Assembly: GCA_944324255.1 (NCBI GenBank)
Contig: CALUVM010000015.1
Location: 1-47,378 of the forward strand
Direction of reading: 5' to 3'
Length of the DNA stretch: 47,378 nucleotides
Source: Candidatus Gastranaerophilales bacterium
GTDB taxonomy: Bacteria; Cyanobacteriota; Vampirovibrionia; Gastranaerophilales; Gastranaerophilaceae
Below, in pieces: positions 34,853-43,297 of this stretch; positions within the stretch are counted from its first letter, which is position 1; every line of letters starts with the position of its first letter. The notes beneath the pieces are model-generated. The model was not told the DNA's origin, made no database searches, and was given only the letters and a program-made list of their open reading frames with translations. Position numbers and translations under genes: made by a program.

Positions 34853-35656
34853 TTACATGACAAAACCATGTGCAGACAAGGTTTTTGACGTTTCTGAACC
34901 TGCTTTGCAATTGAGTTTGTAAAGCTCTTTTAACCCTTCTAGAGTCAGCGACGGATTAACTTTATTAAACTTTCTTGTCATATACTGCGAAATTAGCCCG
35001 CTGTATCCGCCCGTTGCCACAACAAAAGCTTTCTGACCCAATTCTTTTTCGCACTGGGCAATTAAACCTTCTATAGCGGAAGCCGAACCCCTTATTACGC
35101 CTGATAAAATAGCAGATTCGGTGGAGTTTCCTATTGCTCTTTCCGAAATTCCCGCTTCTATTCTCGGCAGTTTGGATGTATTAGCTTTCAAAGAACGAAA
35201 CTGCATATTTAATCCGGGCATTATTACCCCGCCTACAAAATTTCCGTCTTTATTAATAATATCAAATGTAGTTGCAGAACCTAAGTCTACCACTATTGCA
35301 GGTTTAGGATATTTTATATATGCCCCGTAAGCATTTGCAATCCTATCAGCTCCAACCTCTTCCGGTTTAAGCAGATTAACCTTTATTCCTAAATCCGAAT
35401 CATTGGCTAACAAAAAGGAATCTATGCCGAAAACTTTATCCGAAGCCCGTTTTAAAACCGAACTCAATTCTTCTACAACAGAAGCAATTATACAACTGTC
35501 TATACTATAATTTTTTAATAATTTTTCCAGCAAAACTTCATATTCATACCGGGGCAATTCTTTATCAGAAGTTAAACGCAATGTATCTATAAGGTTTTCA
35601 CCGTCAAAAACACCCAGTGTAATATTAGTATTCCCTATATCTATAGCAAGAAGCAT
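34853..35656 (-). CDS. coaX: Type III pantothenate kinase
   Basis: First step of coenzyme A synthesis. The 267-aa ASKHA-fold protein has LLAIDIGNTNITLGVFDG (phosphate-1, 2-19), EEVGADRIANAYGAY, VVDLGSATTFDIIN and the adenosine-region ATGGYS. Its start has GGAGTGTAGA before ATG and lies 1 nt after the WYL gene stop, so it is co-transcribed with the WYL pair. Confidence 0.95.
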   Translation of the reverse strand: MLLAIDIGNTNITLGVFDGENLIDTLRLTSDKELPRYEYEVLLEKLLKNYSIDSCIIASVVEELSSVLKRASDKVFGIDSFLLANDSDLGIKVNLLKPEEVGADRIANAYGAYIKYPKPAIVVDLGSATTFDIINKDGNFVGGVIMPGLNMQFRSLKANTSKLPRIEAGISERAIGNSTESAILSGVIRGSASAIEGLIAQCEKELGQKAFVVATGGYSGLISQYMTRKFNKVNPSLTLEGLKELYKLNCKAGSETSKTLSAHGFVM

Positions 35657-35657
35657 T

Positions 35658-36521
35658 CTACACTCCGTAATTTTTAAGCATCGCTGATATTATCTGTTTC
35701 ATTTCTTCACGATACTCTTTCGGTTCCAGTATCTCACAGGAACTATCATAACGCAAGAGCCTTGAAAACAAAATTTCTCTATTTTCTCCGTTATTTGAAA
35801 CAACCAGCTCATTTGAGTTTTTTGTAAGAATCGTTTCTGATTCTTTTAAAGTGTATCTGTCTGCCAAATCACCTTTTAACCTGTATATAACAGGCTGCCC
35901 TGCCGGCATTTCACGAATTCTTTCAAGAAGAATTTCTATTCCGGCAAGTCTTTCTTCTGCTATCATTCTTTCTTTGTTTTTAAATAAAACATTGAAATAT
36001 GTTTTTCCTTTATGAGATGAAATATTTATAGGAGAACATTCCATTTCTGCTTTTGCTTTAAAGAGTAATTTAACTTTGCGCTGCTTTTCTATTGCCAGCT
36101 CAAATGCCTCTTGAAAATATTTTGAAGAATTTTTTTCGATTCTTACTATTTGTTTGTTTGCAAATTTGTTTATTTTTTCCAGAAACTTATCAAAAACCCG
36201 ATTACTTCCGGAAGACATATTTTCTCGTATACTGCGTTGTATATCCGTAAGTAAATCTTTTTCTTCAGTATTTAGATTTAAACCGAACGGCAGATTAGTC
36301 ACAAAATATCTGTTTTGAATCTTCGGAATATCAATTCCGCAATAACGGCAGGTATTTATATATTTACTGATTACACTGTTATTAAAAACCGGTTCAGGCT
36401 CCTGTTTGTTAAGCTTTACAATAAGCTCACTCATCGTATAATTACCCTGTACAAGGACTTCCAGTGTTTTTAATACTTGCATAGAGGAAAGATTTTTCTT
36501 AACTGCATTACTATACACCAT
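35658..36521 (-). CDS. WYL-type transcriptional regulator (downstream member of tandem pair)
   Basis: The 287-aa protein has an N-terminal winged-helix-like region (about 1-90), a WYL-like beta domain (AIEKQRKVKLLFK, AEMECSPINISSHKGKTYFNVLFKNKERMIAEERLAGIEIL) and a C-terminal WCX segment (SCEILEPKEYREEMKQIISAML). WYL proteins sense nucleic acids or nucleotides and regulate transcription; tandem pairs such as PafB/PafC control DNA-damage genes. It overlaps the upstream WYL gene by 11 nt. Confidence 0.78.
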   Translation of the reverse strand: MVYSNAVKKNLSSMQVLKTLEVLVQGNYTMSELIVKLNKQEPEPVFNNSVISKYINTCRYCGIDIPKIQNRYFVTNLPFGLNLNTEEKDLLTDIQRSIRENMSSGSNRVFDKFLEKINKFANKQIVRIEKNSSKYFQEAFELAIEKQRKVKLLFKAKAEMECSPINISSHKGKTYFNVLFKNKERMIAEERLAGIEILLERIREMPAGQPVIYRLKGDLADRYTLKESETILTKNSNELVVSNNGENREILFSRLLRYDSSCEILEPKEYREEMKQIISAMLKNYGV

Positions 36522-37440
36522 AGACCTCTCCCATCTCCGTTATTTTTTTAATAATATTCCGCTTAAAGTCCGCCGGCTCCAAAACCGTACATTTCGCACC
36601 GAAAGATAAAATCCGCTGTGCTGCCCAAAACTCATTATAATATCTGCCTTCTATAATAAAACCGTTTTCATTAGATTCTAAAATTGTTTCTTCAGGTTCC
36701 AGTGCGTCTATTCCGAAACTGCGAAGATGATATTTTACTTTAATTGTTTTTAAATCAATATCTTCTCTCTTCGGTTTTCTTCCTAGAATTTTAATAATTT
36801 TGTTAATAAGCAGAGTTACAGGCTCTCCGCTTTGCAGATTTAAACCGTAAAGATACATTTTATCATTTTTAAATACAATCTGTCTAACCGCAATTTCTTT
36901 TACGGAATCTATCTTCGCACCTGCTTTGCGGTAAGTTAAATCAACAATATTGTTATATCTTGCATCAATTATTAAATCTTTAACCAATTCAAGATTATAT
37001 CTGTTAAATATTGATATTCCTAAAACAGATTCTTTAACTTTTTCATCACAAATGCAACCTGCTATTTTTTTAAAAAGACTGTCATACTTAATTAAAATAT
37101 CTATGTCATTTTTTTCTTTAATTCTTTTATAAAATTTCTTCAATAAATTTACTTCATCCGGCGTAATATTCATACCAAAAGGATGTTTTAGCAGTACATA
37201 TTTATAATTAGTTCTGGCAGAAGCTCTGGAGATTTCATATCCTGCATTTCTTAACGTATTCAGGTCTATTCTCAATATGTCATTAGAATTTGTTTCTTCA
37301 AGTATATTTAATTTAATAAACTCTTCTCTTATTTCCTCAAGAGAACGAGGCGCTTCAACCAAAAGACTGATTAGAGCTAACGCCCGCATACCGGTTAAAG
37401 AAATTTGACCCAGAATCTCTTTTTCTACAGGTTTAAACAC
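36511..37440 (-). CDS. WYL-type transcriptional regulator (upstream member of tandem pair)
   Basis: The 309-aa paralogue has the same architecture: N-terminal wHTH (about 12-80, GMRALALISLLVEAPRSLEEI), WYL-like core (NNIVDLTYRKAGAKIDSVKEIAVRQIVFKNDKMYLYGLNLQSGE) and C-terminal WCX (AKCTVLEPADFKRNIIKKI). Start GTG with AAGGAGG upstream. It is the first gene of WYL-WYL-coaX. Strong divergence from its partner suggests an old duplication. Confidence 0.78.
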   Translation of the reverse strand: MFKPVEKEILGQISLTGMRALALISLLVEAPRSLEEIREEFIKLNILEETNSNDILRIDLNTLRNAGYEISRASARTNYKYVLLKHPFGMNITPDEVNLLKKFYKRIKEKNDIDILIKYDSLFKKIAGCICDEKVKESVLGISIFNRYNLELVKDLIIDARYNNIVDLTYRKAGAKIDSVKEIAVRQIVFKNDKMYLYGLNLQSGEPVTLLINKIIKILGRKPKREDIDLKTIKVKYHLRSFGIDALEPEETILESNENGFIIEGRYYNEFWAAQRILSFGAKCTVLEPADFKRNIIKKITEMGEVYGV

Positions 37441-37459
37441 TCTGCCTCCTTACTGATAA

Positions 37460-38032
37460 TTATTGACATAAATTTAACAGATATTCAATGGTTTTTTCAC
37501 AATAATATCTGTCTGCAGCACTAAACGGAAGAACCTCGCCGGAAAAAACCTTCTTAATATCAGAAATAACTTTTTGTACCTTACCGCGCGGTACATAATC
37601 AATCTTTGTAACTACGGTAAATACCGGTAAATTGTACGCCTCAACCCACTCACGCATCTGATAATCATTCTTCTGCACTTCATGTCTGGCATCAATAAAT
37701 TGTATTAATGACTTTATCTGCTTTCTGTTCAAAAGATATTCTTCAAGATATTTTTGCCATTTTGCCTGTGCTTCTTTAGAAACCTTTGCATACCCGTAGC
37801 CCGGTAAATCCGCAACCATAAACGTATTTGAAAAATTAAAAAAATTAATCAATCTTGTTTTTCCCGGAGTATTTGAAGTTTTTGCAAGTTTTTTATTATT
37901 TGCCAGTGCATTTATAAAAGAAGATTTTCCGACATTAGAACGCCCGAGCAGCGGGAACTCCGGATACGGAAAATCCGGACATTGAGAGAGTTTCTCCGCA
38001 CTTATTATAAATTCTGCATTGATTTGTTTCAT
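37460..38032 (-). CDS. engB: Ribosome biogenesis GTPase EngB/YsxC
   Basis: Essential GTPase for 50S maturation. The 190-aa protein has G1 GRSNVGKSS, the conserved NTPGKTRLINFF switch region, G3 DLPGYGYAKV and G4 TKIDYV. The start ATG has TAGGA just upstream. The small gene at 38035 begins upstream with a 2-nt gap, so the two are co-transcribed. Confidence 0.97.
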   Translation of the reverse strand: MKQINAEFIISAEKLSQCPDFPYPEFPLLGRSNVGKSSFINALANNKKLAKTSNTPGKTRLINFFNFSNTFMVADLPGYGYAKVSKEAQAKWQKYLEEYLLNRKQIKSLIQFIDARHEVQKNDYQMREWVEAYNLPVFTVVTKIDYVPRGKVQKVISDIKKVFSGEVLPFSAADRYYCEKTIEYLLNLCQ

Positions 38033-38034
38033 TC

Positions 38035-38298
38035 CTAACCTTGATTTGTTCCGTTTTTAATTCCGGAAGTTTGTTTCTTTTTCATCTCAGCTCTGTGATT
38101 TGCCATAGATAACAGGTTATAAACCTTTTCATTATTAATTACTGTTACCTGCGTTCTGTCTTTTAATACACTTACATCCACCGATGGTTTGTTTGCAAAT
38201 ATATTTCCTGTTTGAATACTGACTATTTGAATAATGTTTTCCCTCAATATACTTAAAGGTTCTTTTAAAAATGTTTCAAATGTCTTAAATATATTCAT
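38035..38298 (-). CDS. Small protein upstream of engB, unknown
   Basis: The 87-aa product (starting MNIFKTFETFLKEPLSILRE) has no recognised domain; helical N-terminus, two short strands (DVSVLKDRTQVTVINNEK) and a basic tail. The frame is open to 38385, but that ATG would place coding over the divergent promoter region (TATAAT near 38335) and xerD start, so ATG 38298 is preferred. It ends 2 nt before engB. Confidence 0.58.
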   Translation of the reverse strand: MNIFKTFETFLKEPLSILRENIIQIVSIQTGNIFANKPSVDVSVLKDRTQVTVINNEKVYNLLSMANHRAEMKKKQTSGIKNGTNQG

Positions 38299-38388
38299 AA
38301 ATCCGCTTTTTACTTCTATCTTATTACAAATTATTGTATAATAATTACAACAAAATGTAAAATTATAAATCTTTTCTGAAGGCAAATT

Positions 38389-39300
38389 GTGGATAGTAGA
38401 GAAAAAGAATATATTGAGGGTTTTAAAGCTTATTTAAGTGTTGAAAAAAACTTTTCAGAACATACAGTTTCAGCTTATTGTTCTGATATTTTGAGCTTTA
38501 TTCTATGGCTTGATAACACAAGCTGTATTAATGCTGATTTTAATAAGCTTCGGGAATATTTACATTTTATTCAGCGCTTTGATTATAAAAAAACAACTAT
38601 TGCCCGAAAAACAGCAGCCATCAGAACATTTTATAAATATCTCTTTAGAGAAAGATATATTGAGTCAAACCCTGCTTTATCTCTTTCTGCCCCCAAAAAA
38701 CCAAAATCACTTCCGAAGTTTTTAACACCGGACGAAATAGAAAAAATCCTTAATAACGTTAAAATAGATACACCGGCAGGTTTCCGCAACCGTGTTATTC
38801 TCGAACTCCTCTGGGCAACAGGAATGCGTGTTTCAGAACTTTCTAACTTAAACTTCGGAGATCTTAATCTTGAAGAAAATGAAATAAAAGTTTTTGGTAA
38901 AGGCGCAAAAGAAAGAATAGTTTTGATTTCCCAGCGTGCCAGAGATTATCTTGAACAATATATTAGTCACGCAAGAAATCTTATTGCGCCGGCTTACAAT
39001 ACGGGAGAAATCTCCGAAAATACCCCTTTATTTATTAACAGTACAGGTTTCAGGCTCCAAAATAAAACCATCAGAAAAGCTATTAATGAAGTAGTGGAAA
39101 GAATAGAACTCCCTAAAAAAGTTACCCCGCACGTATTCAGGCATAGTTTTGCAACAAGACTTATTGAAAACGGAGCTGATTTAAGAGTAGTTCAGGAGCT
39201 TCTCGGGCATGCCGGAATTTCTAATACACAAATTTACACCCATATTTCTATGAAGCATATGAAAGATGTTTACGAATCCGCTCACCCGCATGGGAATTAG
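38389..39300 (+). CDS. Tyrosine recombinase XerC/XerD
   Basis: Resolves chromosome dimers at dif. The 303-aa protein has the N-terminal SAM-like core-binding domain (about 5-95) and the catalytic domain with R147, K171, H248, R251, H274 and Y283, the full catalytic set. Start is GTG with GAAGG five to seven nt upstream. Only one Xer is in the window; whether it is XerC, XerD or a single-recombinase system cannot be decided. The octamer repeats start in its last codons. Confidence 0.94.
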   Translation: MDSREKEYIEGFKAYLSVEKNFSEHTVSAYCSDILSFILWLDNTSCINADFNKLREYLHFIQRFDYKKTTIARKTAAIRTFYKYLFRERYIESNPALSLSAPKKPKSLPKFLTPDEIEKILNNVKIDTPAGFRNRVILELLWATGMRVSELSNLNFGDLNLEENEIKVFGKGAKERIVLISQRARDYLEQYISHARNLIAPAYNTGEISENTPLFINSTGFRLQNKTIRKAINEVVERIELPKKVTPHVFRHSFATRLIENGADLRVVQELLGHAGISNTQIYTHISMKHMKDVYESAHPHGN

Positions 39301-39355
39301 GGAATAGGTGAATAAGTGAATAAGTGAATAAGTGATTAGGTGACTGAGTGATTGA
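39292..39355 (+). repeat. Octamer tandem repeat (GTGAATAA-type)
   Basis: Eight units of 8 bp: GGGAATTA, GGGAATAG, three perfect GTGAATAA, then GTGATTAG, GTGACTGA and GTGATTGA. It begins inside the last codons of the xer gene. It is too short and irregular for a CRISPR. Copy number may vary between strains. Confidence 0.75.
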
Positions 39356-39411
39356 CCTATACTCCTTGCTTCACTCAACATAACAGAGTAACCTGCCTTA
39401 ACAAAAAGGAA

Positions 39412-39434
39412 AGTCTTGCAGAATGTGCAAGACT
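39412..39434. terminator. Hairpin downstream of recA and xer
   Basis: Perfect 9-bp stem AGTCTTGCA (39412-39420) with TGCAAGACT (39426-39434), 5-nt loop. On the minus strand it is followed by a T-rich run and sits about 125 nt past the recA stop. Confidence 0.55.
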
Positions 39435-39559
39435 CAAAAATATACATTTACCCCACTAACTTTATATCATATTCCGCCATGCTTGTCAAGCATTCAGAAA
39501 AATAGAGATATAAAGCTCTTTAGAGGGGTATCCCCTTCTCTTCCCAAAATTATCAAATC

Positions 39560-40576
39560 TTAGTTATTAGCAAGTTTTTCTCTGACTAATGTTTCAACTT
39601 GATTCAATATATCAGGGTTTTCAGCTAAAAATTCCTTTGCTTTATCTCTTCCCTGACCCAGTTTCTCATCATTGAAACTAAACCATGAACCTGCTTTTTT
39701 CACAATATCCAAATCAACAGCTACGTCTAAAATATTACCTATCTTGCAAATACCTTTACCGAAAATAATATCAAATTCAGCTGTTCTAAACGGAGGAGCA
39801 ACCTTGTTTTTAAGAATACGTACTCTGACATGGTTTCCGATTTCTTCTCCGTCACCTTTTAATCCTTCTACACGTTTAATTTCCAAACGAACAGAAGCAT
39901 AGTATTTTAAAGCGTTGCCGCCTGTTGTTGTTTCAGGATTACCGTACATAACCCCGATTTTTTGTCTTAACTGGTTAATAAATATAACCGTTGTATTGGT
40001 TTTACCTATAATACCGGTTAATTTTCTTAAAGCCTTAGACATTAACCTTGCTTGAAGTCCCATTTGCTGGTCTTCCATAGAACCTTCTATTTCAGCTTTC
40101 GGAACAAGAGCTGCTACAGAGTCAACAACAATAACATCTACAGCACCTGAACGTACAAGCTCTTCTGTAATATCAAGAGCCTGCTCGCCTGTATCAGGCT
40201 GGGAAATCAATAATTCATCAACATTAACACCTAAATTTCTTGCATATTCAGGGTCTAGAGCGTGTTCTGCGTCAACAAATGCTGCAATACCGCCTTTTTT
40301 CTGACATTCTGCTACAATATGCTGGGCAAGAGTTGTTTTACCGGATGATTCAGGCCCGTAAATCTCAATAATACGTCCTCTCGGAATCCCGCCTACACCA
40401 AGAGCCACATCAAGTGCCAGAGCTCCTGTCGGTATTGTTTCAACACTAACAGCCGGCTTGTCGCCAAGCTTCATTATCGCACCTTTACCAAAATCTTTTT
40501 CTATCTTTTCTATAGCAAGTTTTAGCGCCTTGCTTCTTTCATCAGCAACAGCAACTGCAGTATCTTCTTTTGCCAT
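39560..40576 (-). CDS. recA: Recombinase RecA
   Basis: Catalyses strand exchange and drives the SOS response. The 338-aa protein has Walker A GPESSGKT (74-81), [17 protein letters not shown], and the nucleotide-binding site [31 protein letters not shown]-like sequence precedes its ATG. No LexA-type SOS box was recognised upstream, so regulation is unclear; the tandem WYL pair nearby is one candidate. Confidence 0.99.
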   Translation of the reverse strand: MAKEDTAVAVADERSKALKLAIEKIEKDFGKGAIMKLGDKPAVSVETIPTGALALDVALGVGGIPRGRIIEIYGPESSGKTTLAQHIVAECQKKGGIAAFVDAEHALDPEYARNLGVNVDELLISQPDTGEQALDITEELVRSGAVDVIVVDSVAALVPKAEIEGSMEDQQMGLQARLMSKALRKLTGIIGKTNTTVIFINQLRQKIGVMYGNPETTTGGNALKYYASVRLEIKRVEGLKGDGEEIGNHVRVRILKNKVAPPFRTAEFDIIFGKGICKIGNILDVAVDLDIVKKAGSWFSFNDEKLGQGRDKAKEFLAENPDILNQVETLVREKLANN

Positions 40577-40612
40577 TTTTTCACCCCAAGTTTTTTATTA
40601 AACTACAATTTT

Positions 40613-41125
40613 TTAAAGTAATATATTATTTTCTTCTTCTTTTTTGATATAGAATCCGCACATTAGCGGTTTAAAGCTGTTCAGGATATTTTTAAGCTTA
40701 AAATTTTCTTTATTAAGTTCATTAACTTTGTTCTTAAGATTTTCATTCTCAGTTTTGCATCTGACAAGCTCTAATACTACATCATCCATACCTTCAAGTT
40801 TTTCATCAATAAGTTTGGTCATAGAAGTTGTAATATTATTTTCCATCTTGTTTAAAGTATCAAGAAGATTGTTAACAACAGCCTGAGAATTAGGTTTTGT
40901 TACAACAGAAAGAGCGGATCTTTTTTCATTCATCTCAGCAACTATAGAAGATTTTGCGTTTCTGAGTTTTTTTACTTCGTCTACTGAAAAATAAATTTGT
41001 CCTTTGCTGTTTTTCTTAGGATTTACTGATGTTTTTTTACATAACTCAACGATTTCTTTATTATCAACATTCAACAATTTTCTAACATCGTTAGGTAAAA
41101 GTATTTTTTCCGGATTAGCGTTCAT
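40613..41125 (-). CDS. MerR-like HTH plus coiled-coil protein
   Basis: The 170-aa protein has an N-terminal MerR-type recognition-helix region (LLPNDVRKLLNVDNKEIVEL, then QIYFSVDEVKKLRNAK; about 9-60) and a long coiled coil (about 85-150, DKLEGMDDVVLELVRCKTENENLKNKVNELNKEN). Such a layout suits a DNA-binding dimer, perhaps in replication, segregation or regulation. AAGAGGGG precedes its ATG. It lies 36 nt upstream of recA on the same strand. Confidence 0.7.
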   Translation of the reverse strand: MNANPEKILLPNDVRKLLNVDNKEIVELCKKTSVNPKKNSKGQIYFSVDEVKKLRNAKSSIVAEMNEKRSALSVVTKPNSQAVVNNLLDTLNKMENNITTSMTKLIDEKLEGMDDVVLELVRCKTENENLKNKVNELNKENFKLKNILNSFKPLMCGFYIKKEEENNILL

Positions 41126-41255
41126 TTAATAATTTCCCCTCTTTCTTCATCCAGTACAATAAACATTCTAATTAATAAAAGATTTTATTTCTACACTTTG
41201 TAACACTTTTTTACATTTAAATTTTATTATACTTTTCTTTTTTACATCCAAAAAA

Positions 41256-41289
41256 AAAACAACCGCTATTTAAAAATAGCGGTTGTTTT
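41256..41289 (-). terminator. Strong terminator of the two small genes
   Basis: Perfect 16-bp stem AAAACAACCGCTATTT (41256-41271) and its complement (41274-41289) with a 2-nt loop; minus-strand T-run follows. Confidence 0.93.
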
Positions 41290-41297
41290 AGCTTTCT

Positions 41298-41540
41298 TTA
41301 CTGTACAAACTCTCCGGAATAAAAACCCATTAAATTTGCCAGTCTGTGCTGCTTTTCGGCAGCTTTTTCAATACTTTGTTTGATTTCTTCTAGTTCTTTT
41401 AATAATGTATTTAAATCTTTACGTCGTTTGCTCTCTAGGCGTTCCTCCTTTACTGTCTGTGCCTCTTTTGCATCCCGCAAATCAACCTCAAGCCAATTCG
41501 GCGAGAAACAATTATTCTTAAAATCTTTTTTAGTTGTCAT
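41298..41540 (-). CDS. Small coiled-coil protein, unknown
   Basis: The 80-aa product (MTTKKDFKNNCFSPNWLEVD...) has a central charged coiled coil (KEERLESKRRKDLNTLLKELEEIKQSIEKAAEKQ) and ends AFYSGEFVQ-like. AGAGGGA precedes the ATG. It is in one short operon with the gene at 41563 and is closed by a strong terminator. Confidence 0.68.
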   Translation of the reverse strand: MTTKKDFKNNCFSPNWLEVDLRDAKEAQTVKEERLESKRRKDLNTLLKELEEIKQSIEKAAEKQHRLANLMGFYSGEFVQ

Positions 41541-41562
41541 AAAATATCCCTCTCAACAGCTA

Positions 41563-41739
41563 TTACACCTGTGCCGGTCTGAATCTGCTTATAAAGTTTT
41601 TTACAAGCCAATCAAAACCTGTTACTGCTTTTTTGCATTCTAAATAATCCTGCTTTACTTCCTGATACTCCTTTGAATTAAAGTCAAATGCGGTCATCTC
41701 TGAATATTCAACCAGCATTTCATGTTCATCGTTTGTCAT
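41563..41739 (-). CDS. Small protein, unknown (start revised)
   Basis: The 58-aa product from ATG 41739 (MTNDEHEMLVEYSEMTAFDF...) has no known domain. The longer frame would need a TTG start; AAGAGG sits 7 nt before ATG 41739. It is followed by the 80-aa gene. The leader shows a 16-nt segment (GTGTATTAGCTGTTGA) that recurs with one change just before the downstream gene. Confidence 0.6.
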   Translation of the reverse strand: MTNDEHEMLVEYSEMTAFDFNSKEYQEVKQDYLECKKAVTGFDWLVKNFISRFRPAQV

Positions 41740-41882
41740 AACATACCTCTTAATCAACAGCTAATACACTATGTTTTGCTTTTTCTTATTTTCTGCTTAC
41801 AAGTTACTTAACGGCATGTTTTTGAAAAACTTTAGAGATTTTAATTATATTGTTACAAAACTTTATATTTTTATATTTGTGA

Positions 41883-41888
41883 TAAGAT
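41883..41888 (+). promoter_or_regulatory. -10 box of leaderless prmA
   Basis: TAAGAT with TGn (TGATAAGAT) ends 6 nt before the ATG at 41895. No Shine-Dalgarno is present. Confidence 0.55.
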
Positions 41889-41894
41889 GGAAAT

Positions 41895-42848
41895 ATGGAT
41901 AATTACTACGAATTAAAGATTTCTATCAATCCGGATATGGAAGAAGTTATATCCGATATATTCTTTACAAATTTTGATTGTGAAGGAGTTGTTCTTGCTG
42001 AAGAAGCATATAAAGACCTTGAAATGACATCAACTACAAGAGGGACATTGAGAGTATTTTTGCGTACAATTCCGCAAAATATAAGAGAAATTCTTCATAC
42101 TGAACGAGAAATACTTAAATCAAGAGGTTTTTCAGATAATGAACTCGGCAGCTGGGAAATTGAACTTGATGAAAAAGAAAATCAGGATTGGTCAAAAAAA
42201 TGGAAAGAAAAATGGGATGTAACCCGTGTTACTGATAAAATTGCAGTTGTTCCAAGCTGGCTTAAATATAGTCCTAAACCTGATGAAATAACAATAACAC
42301 TTGACCCCGGATGTGCTTTTGGAACAGGAACTCATCAGACAACACAATTATGTATGAAAGCTCTTGAAAAATATATGCCTCAAGGCGCTTCTGTCGCAGA
42401 TATAGGAACAGGTTCCGGAATACTTGCTATTTGTGCAATAAAACTCGGTGCAGATTCAGCATACGGATGTGATAATGACCCGACTGTTATTGATGTTTGT
42501 AAAGAAAATGCCCAAAAAAACGGAATAACAGAATTAACCCGACTCCCCGGGATAGAATCTCCAAAAAGGGATAATAATACCGCAAAAATAATTTTTGAAC
42601 TCAATACAGCAGATAAAATTACTGATAAGTATGATTTTGTCTGCGCAAATATTCTTCATAATATTCTGGCGGAAATTATGCCGGATTTAAAAAATATTAT
42701 GAAACCTGATGCTAAAATGGTTTTAAGCGGTATTCTTGATGAAAAGAAAAATATTGTACTTGACGCCGTTGATAAAGAAAATCTACAGGTTATAGAAATT
42801 CTGCATCAAGACCAGTGGGTCGCTATTGTAGTTACTAATACATTATAA
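41895..42848 (+). CDS. prmA: Ribosomal protein L11 methyltransferase
   Basis: Trimethylates L11 lysines using SAM. The 317-aa protein has an N-terminal L11-binding part and the SAM domain (DPGCAFGTGTHQTTQ; VADIGTGSGILAICAIKLGA), an acidic SAM-ribose segment (YGCDNDPTVIDVCKENA) and the NPPY-like NIL motif (VCANILHNILAEIM). Leaderless-type promoter at 41883. Confidence 0.95.
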   Translation: MDNYYELKISINPDMEEVISDIFFTNFDCEGVVLAEEAYKDLEMTSTTRGTLRVFLRTIPQNIREILHTEREILKSRGFSDNELGSWEIELDEKENQDWSKKWKEKWDVTRVTDKIAVVPSWLKYSPKPDEITITLDPGCAFGTGTHQTTQLCMKALEKYMPQGASVADIGTGSGILAICAIKLGADSAYGCDNDPTVIDVCKENAQKNGITELTRLPGIESPKRDNNTAKIIFELNTADKITDKYDFVCANILHNILAEIMPDLKNIMKPDAKMVLSGILDEKKNIVLDAVDKENLQVIEILHQDQWVAIVVTNTL

Positions 42849-42901
42849 AATATACCTGATAGGAGAATTAAATTCAGGTAAATTTTATATATTATTTAAC
42901 T

Positions 42902-43291
42902 ATGCAAAATCTTATCTGGTATAATACATTGGTTCAACCTGAATTTACACCGCCGGCGTGGGTTTTTCCGCCTGTTTGGACAGTTTTGTATTTAACCATG
43001 CTTATATCAGTTATTCTTTTTGGTATTAAACCTGCTTTTGAAAGTAAAAAAAGCGGTTATATATTATTTTTCAGCCAGCTTATAGTAAATCTTTTATGGA
43101 GTCCGGTATTCTTTTATTTAAAAAACCCTCCCGGAGCTTTATTTATAATACTAATACTGGATATTCTGGTATTTTTAAATATTTTATCATTTATTAAAAT
43201 ATCAAAAGCTGCAGGTTTAATTCTTCTTCCGTATTTTGTCTGGATAATATTTGCAACTTATCTTAATCTCGGGTTTGTTTTATTAAACTAA
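42902..43291 (+). CDS. TspO/MBR-family membrane protein, short form
   Basis: TspO proteins bind porphyrins and sterol-like ligands and respond to oxidative stress. The 129-aa product starts directly at the family motif (WYNTLVQPEFTPPAWVFPPVWTVLYL), and has AFFSQLIVNLLWSPVFFY, AGLILLPYFVWIIFATYLNLGFVLLN and two further helices. About 30 residues forming TM1 of ordinary 160-aa TspO are missing; only 53 nt separate this start from the prmA stop, so no room exists for it. A weak TATATT -10 is 8 nt before the ATG. Confidence 0.85.
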   Translation: MQNLIWYNTLVQPEFTPPAWVFPPVWTVLYLTMLISVILFGIKPAFESKKSGYILFFSQLIVNLLWSPVFFYLKNPPGALFIILILDILVFLNILSFIKISKAAGLILLPYFVWIIFATYLNLGFVLLN

Positions 43292-43297
43292 TTTTAT

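Noticed and set aside
38299-38385. Longer start for the small gene upstream of engB
   Set aside because: It would code through the TATAAT region of the divergent promoter and reach to within 4 nt of the xer start.
39292-39355. Tandem repeats considered as CRISPR
   Set aside because: 8-bp units without spacers and no cas genes; it is a simple tandem repeat.
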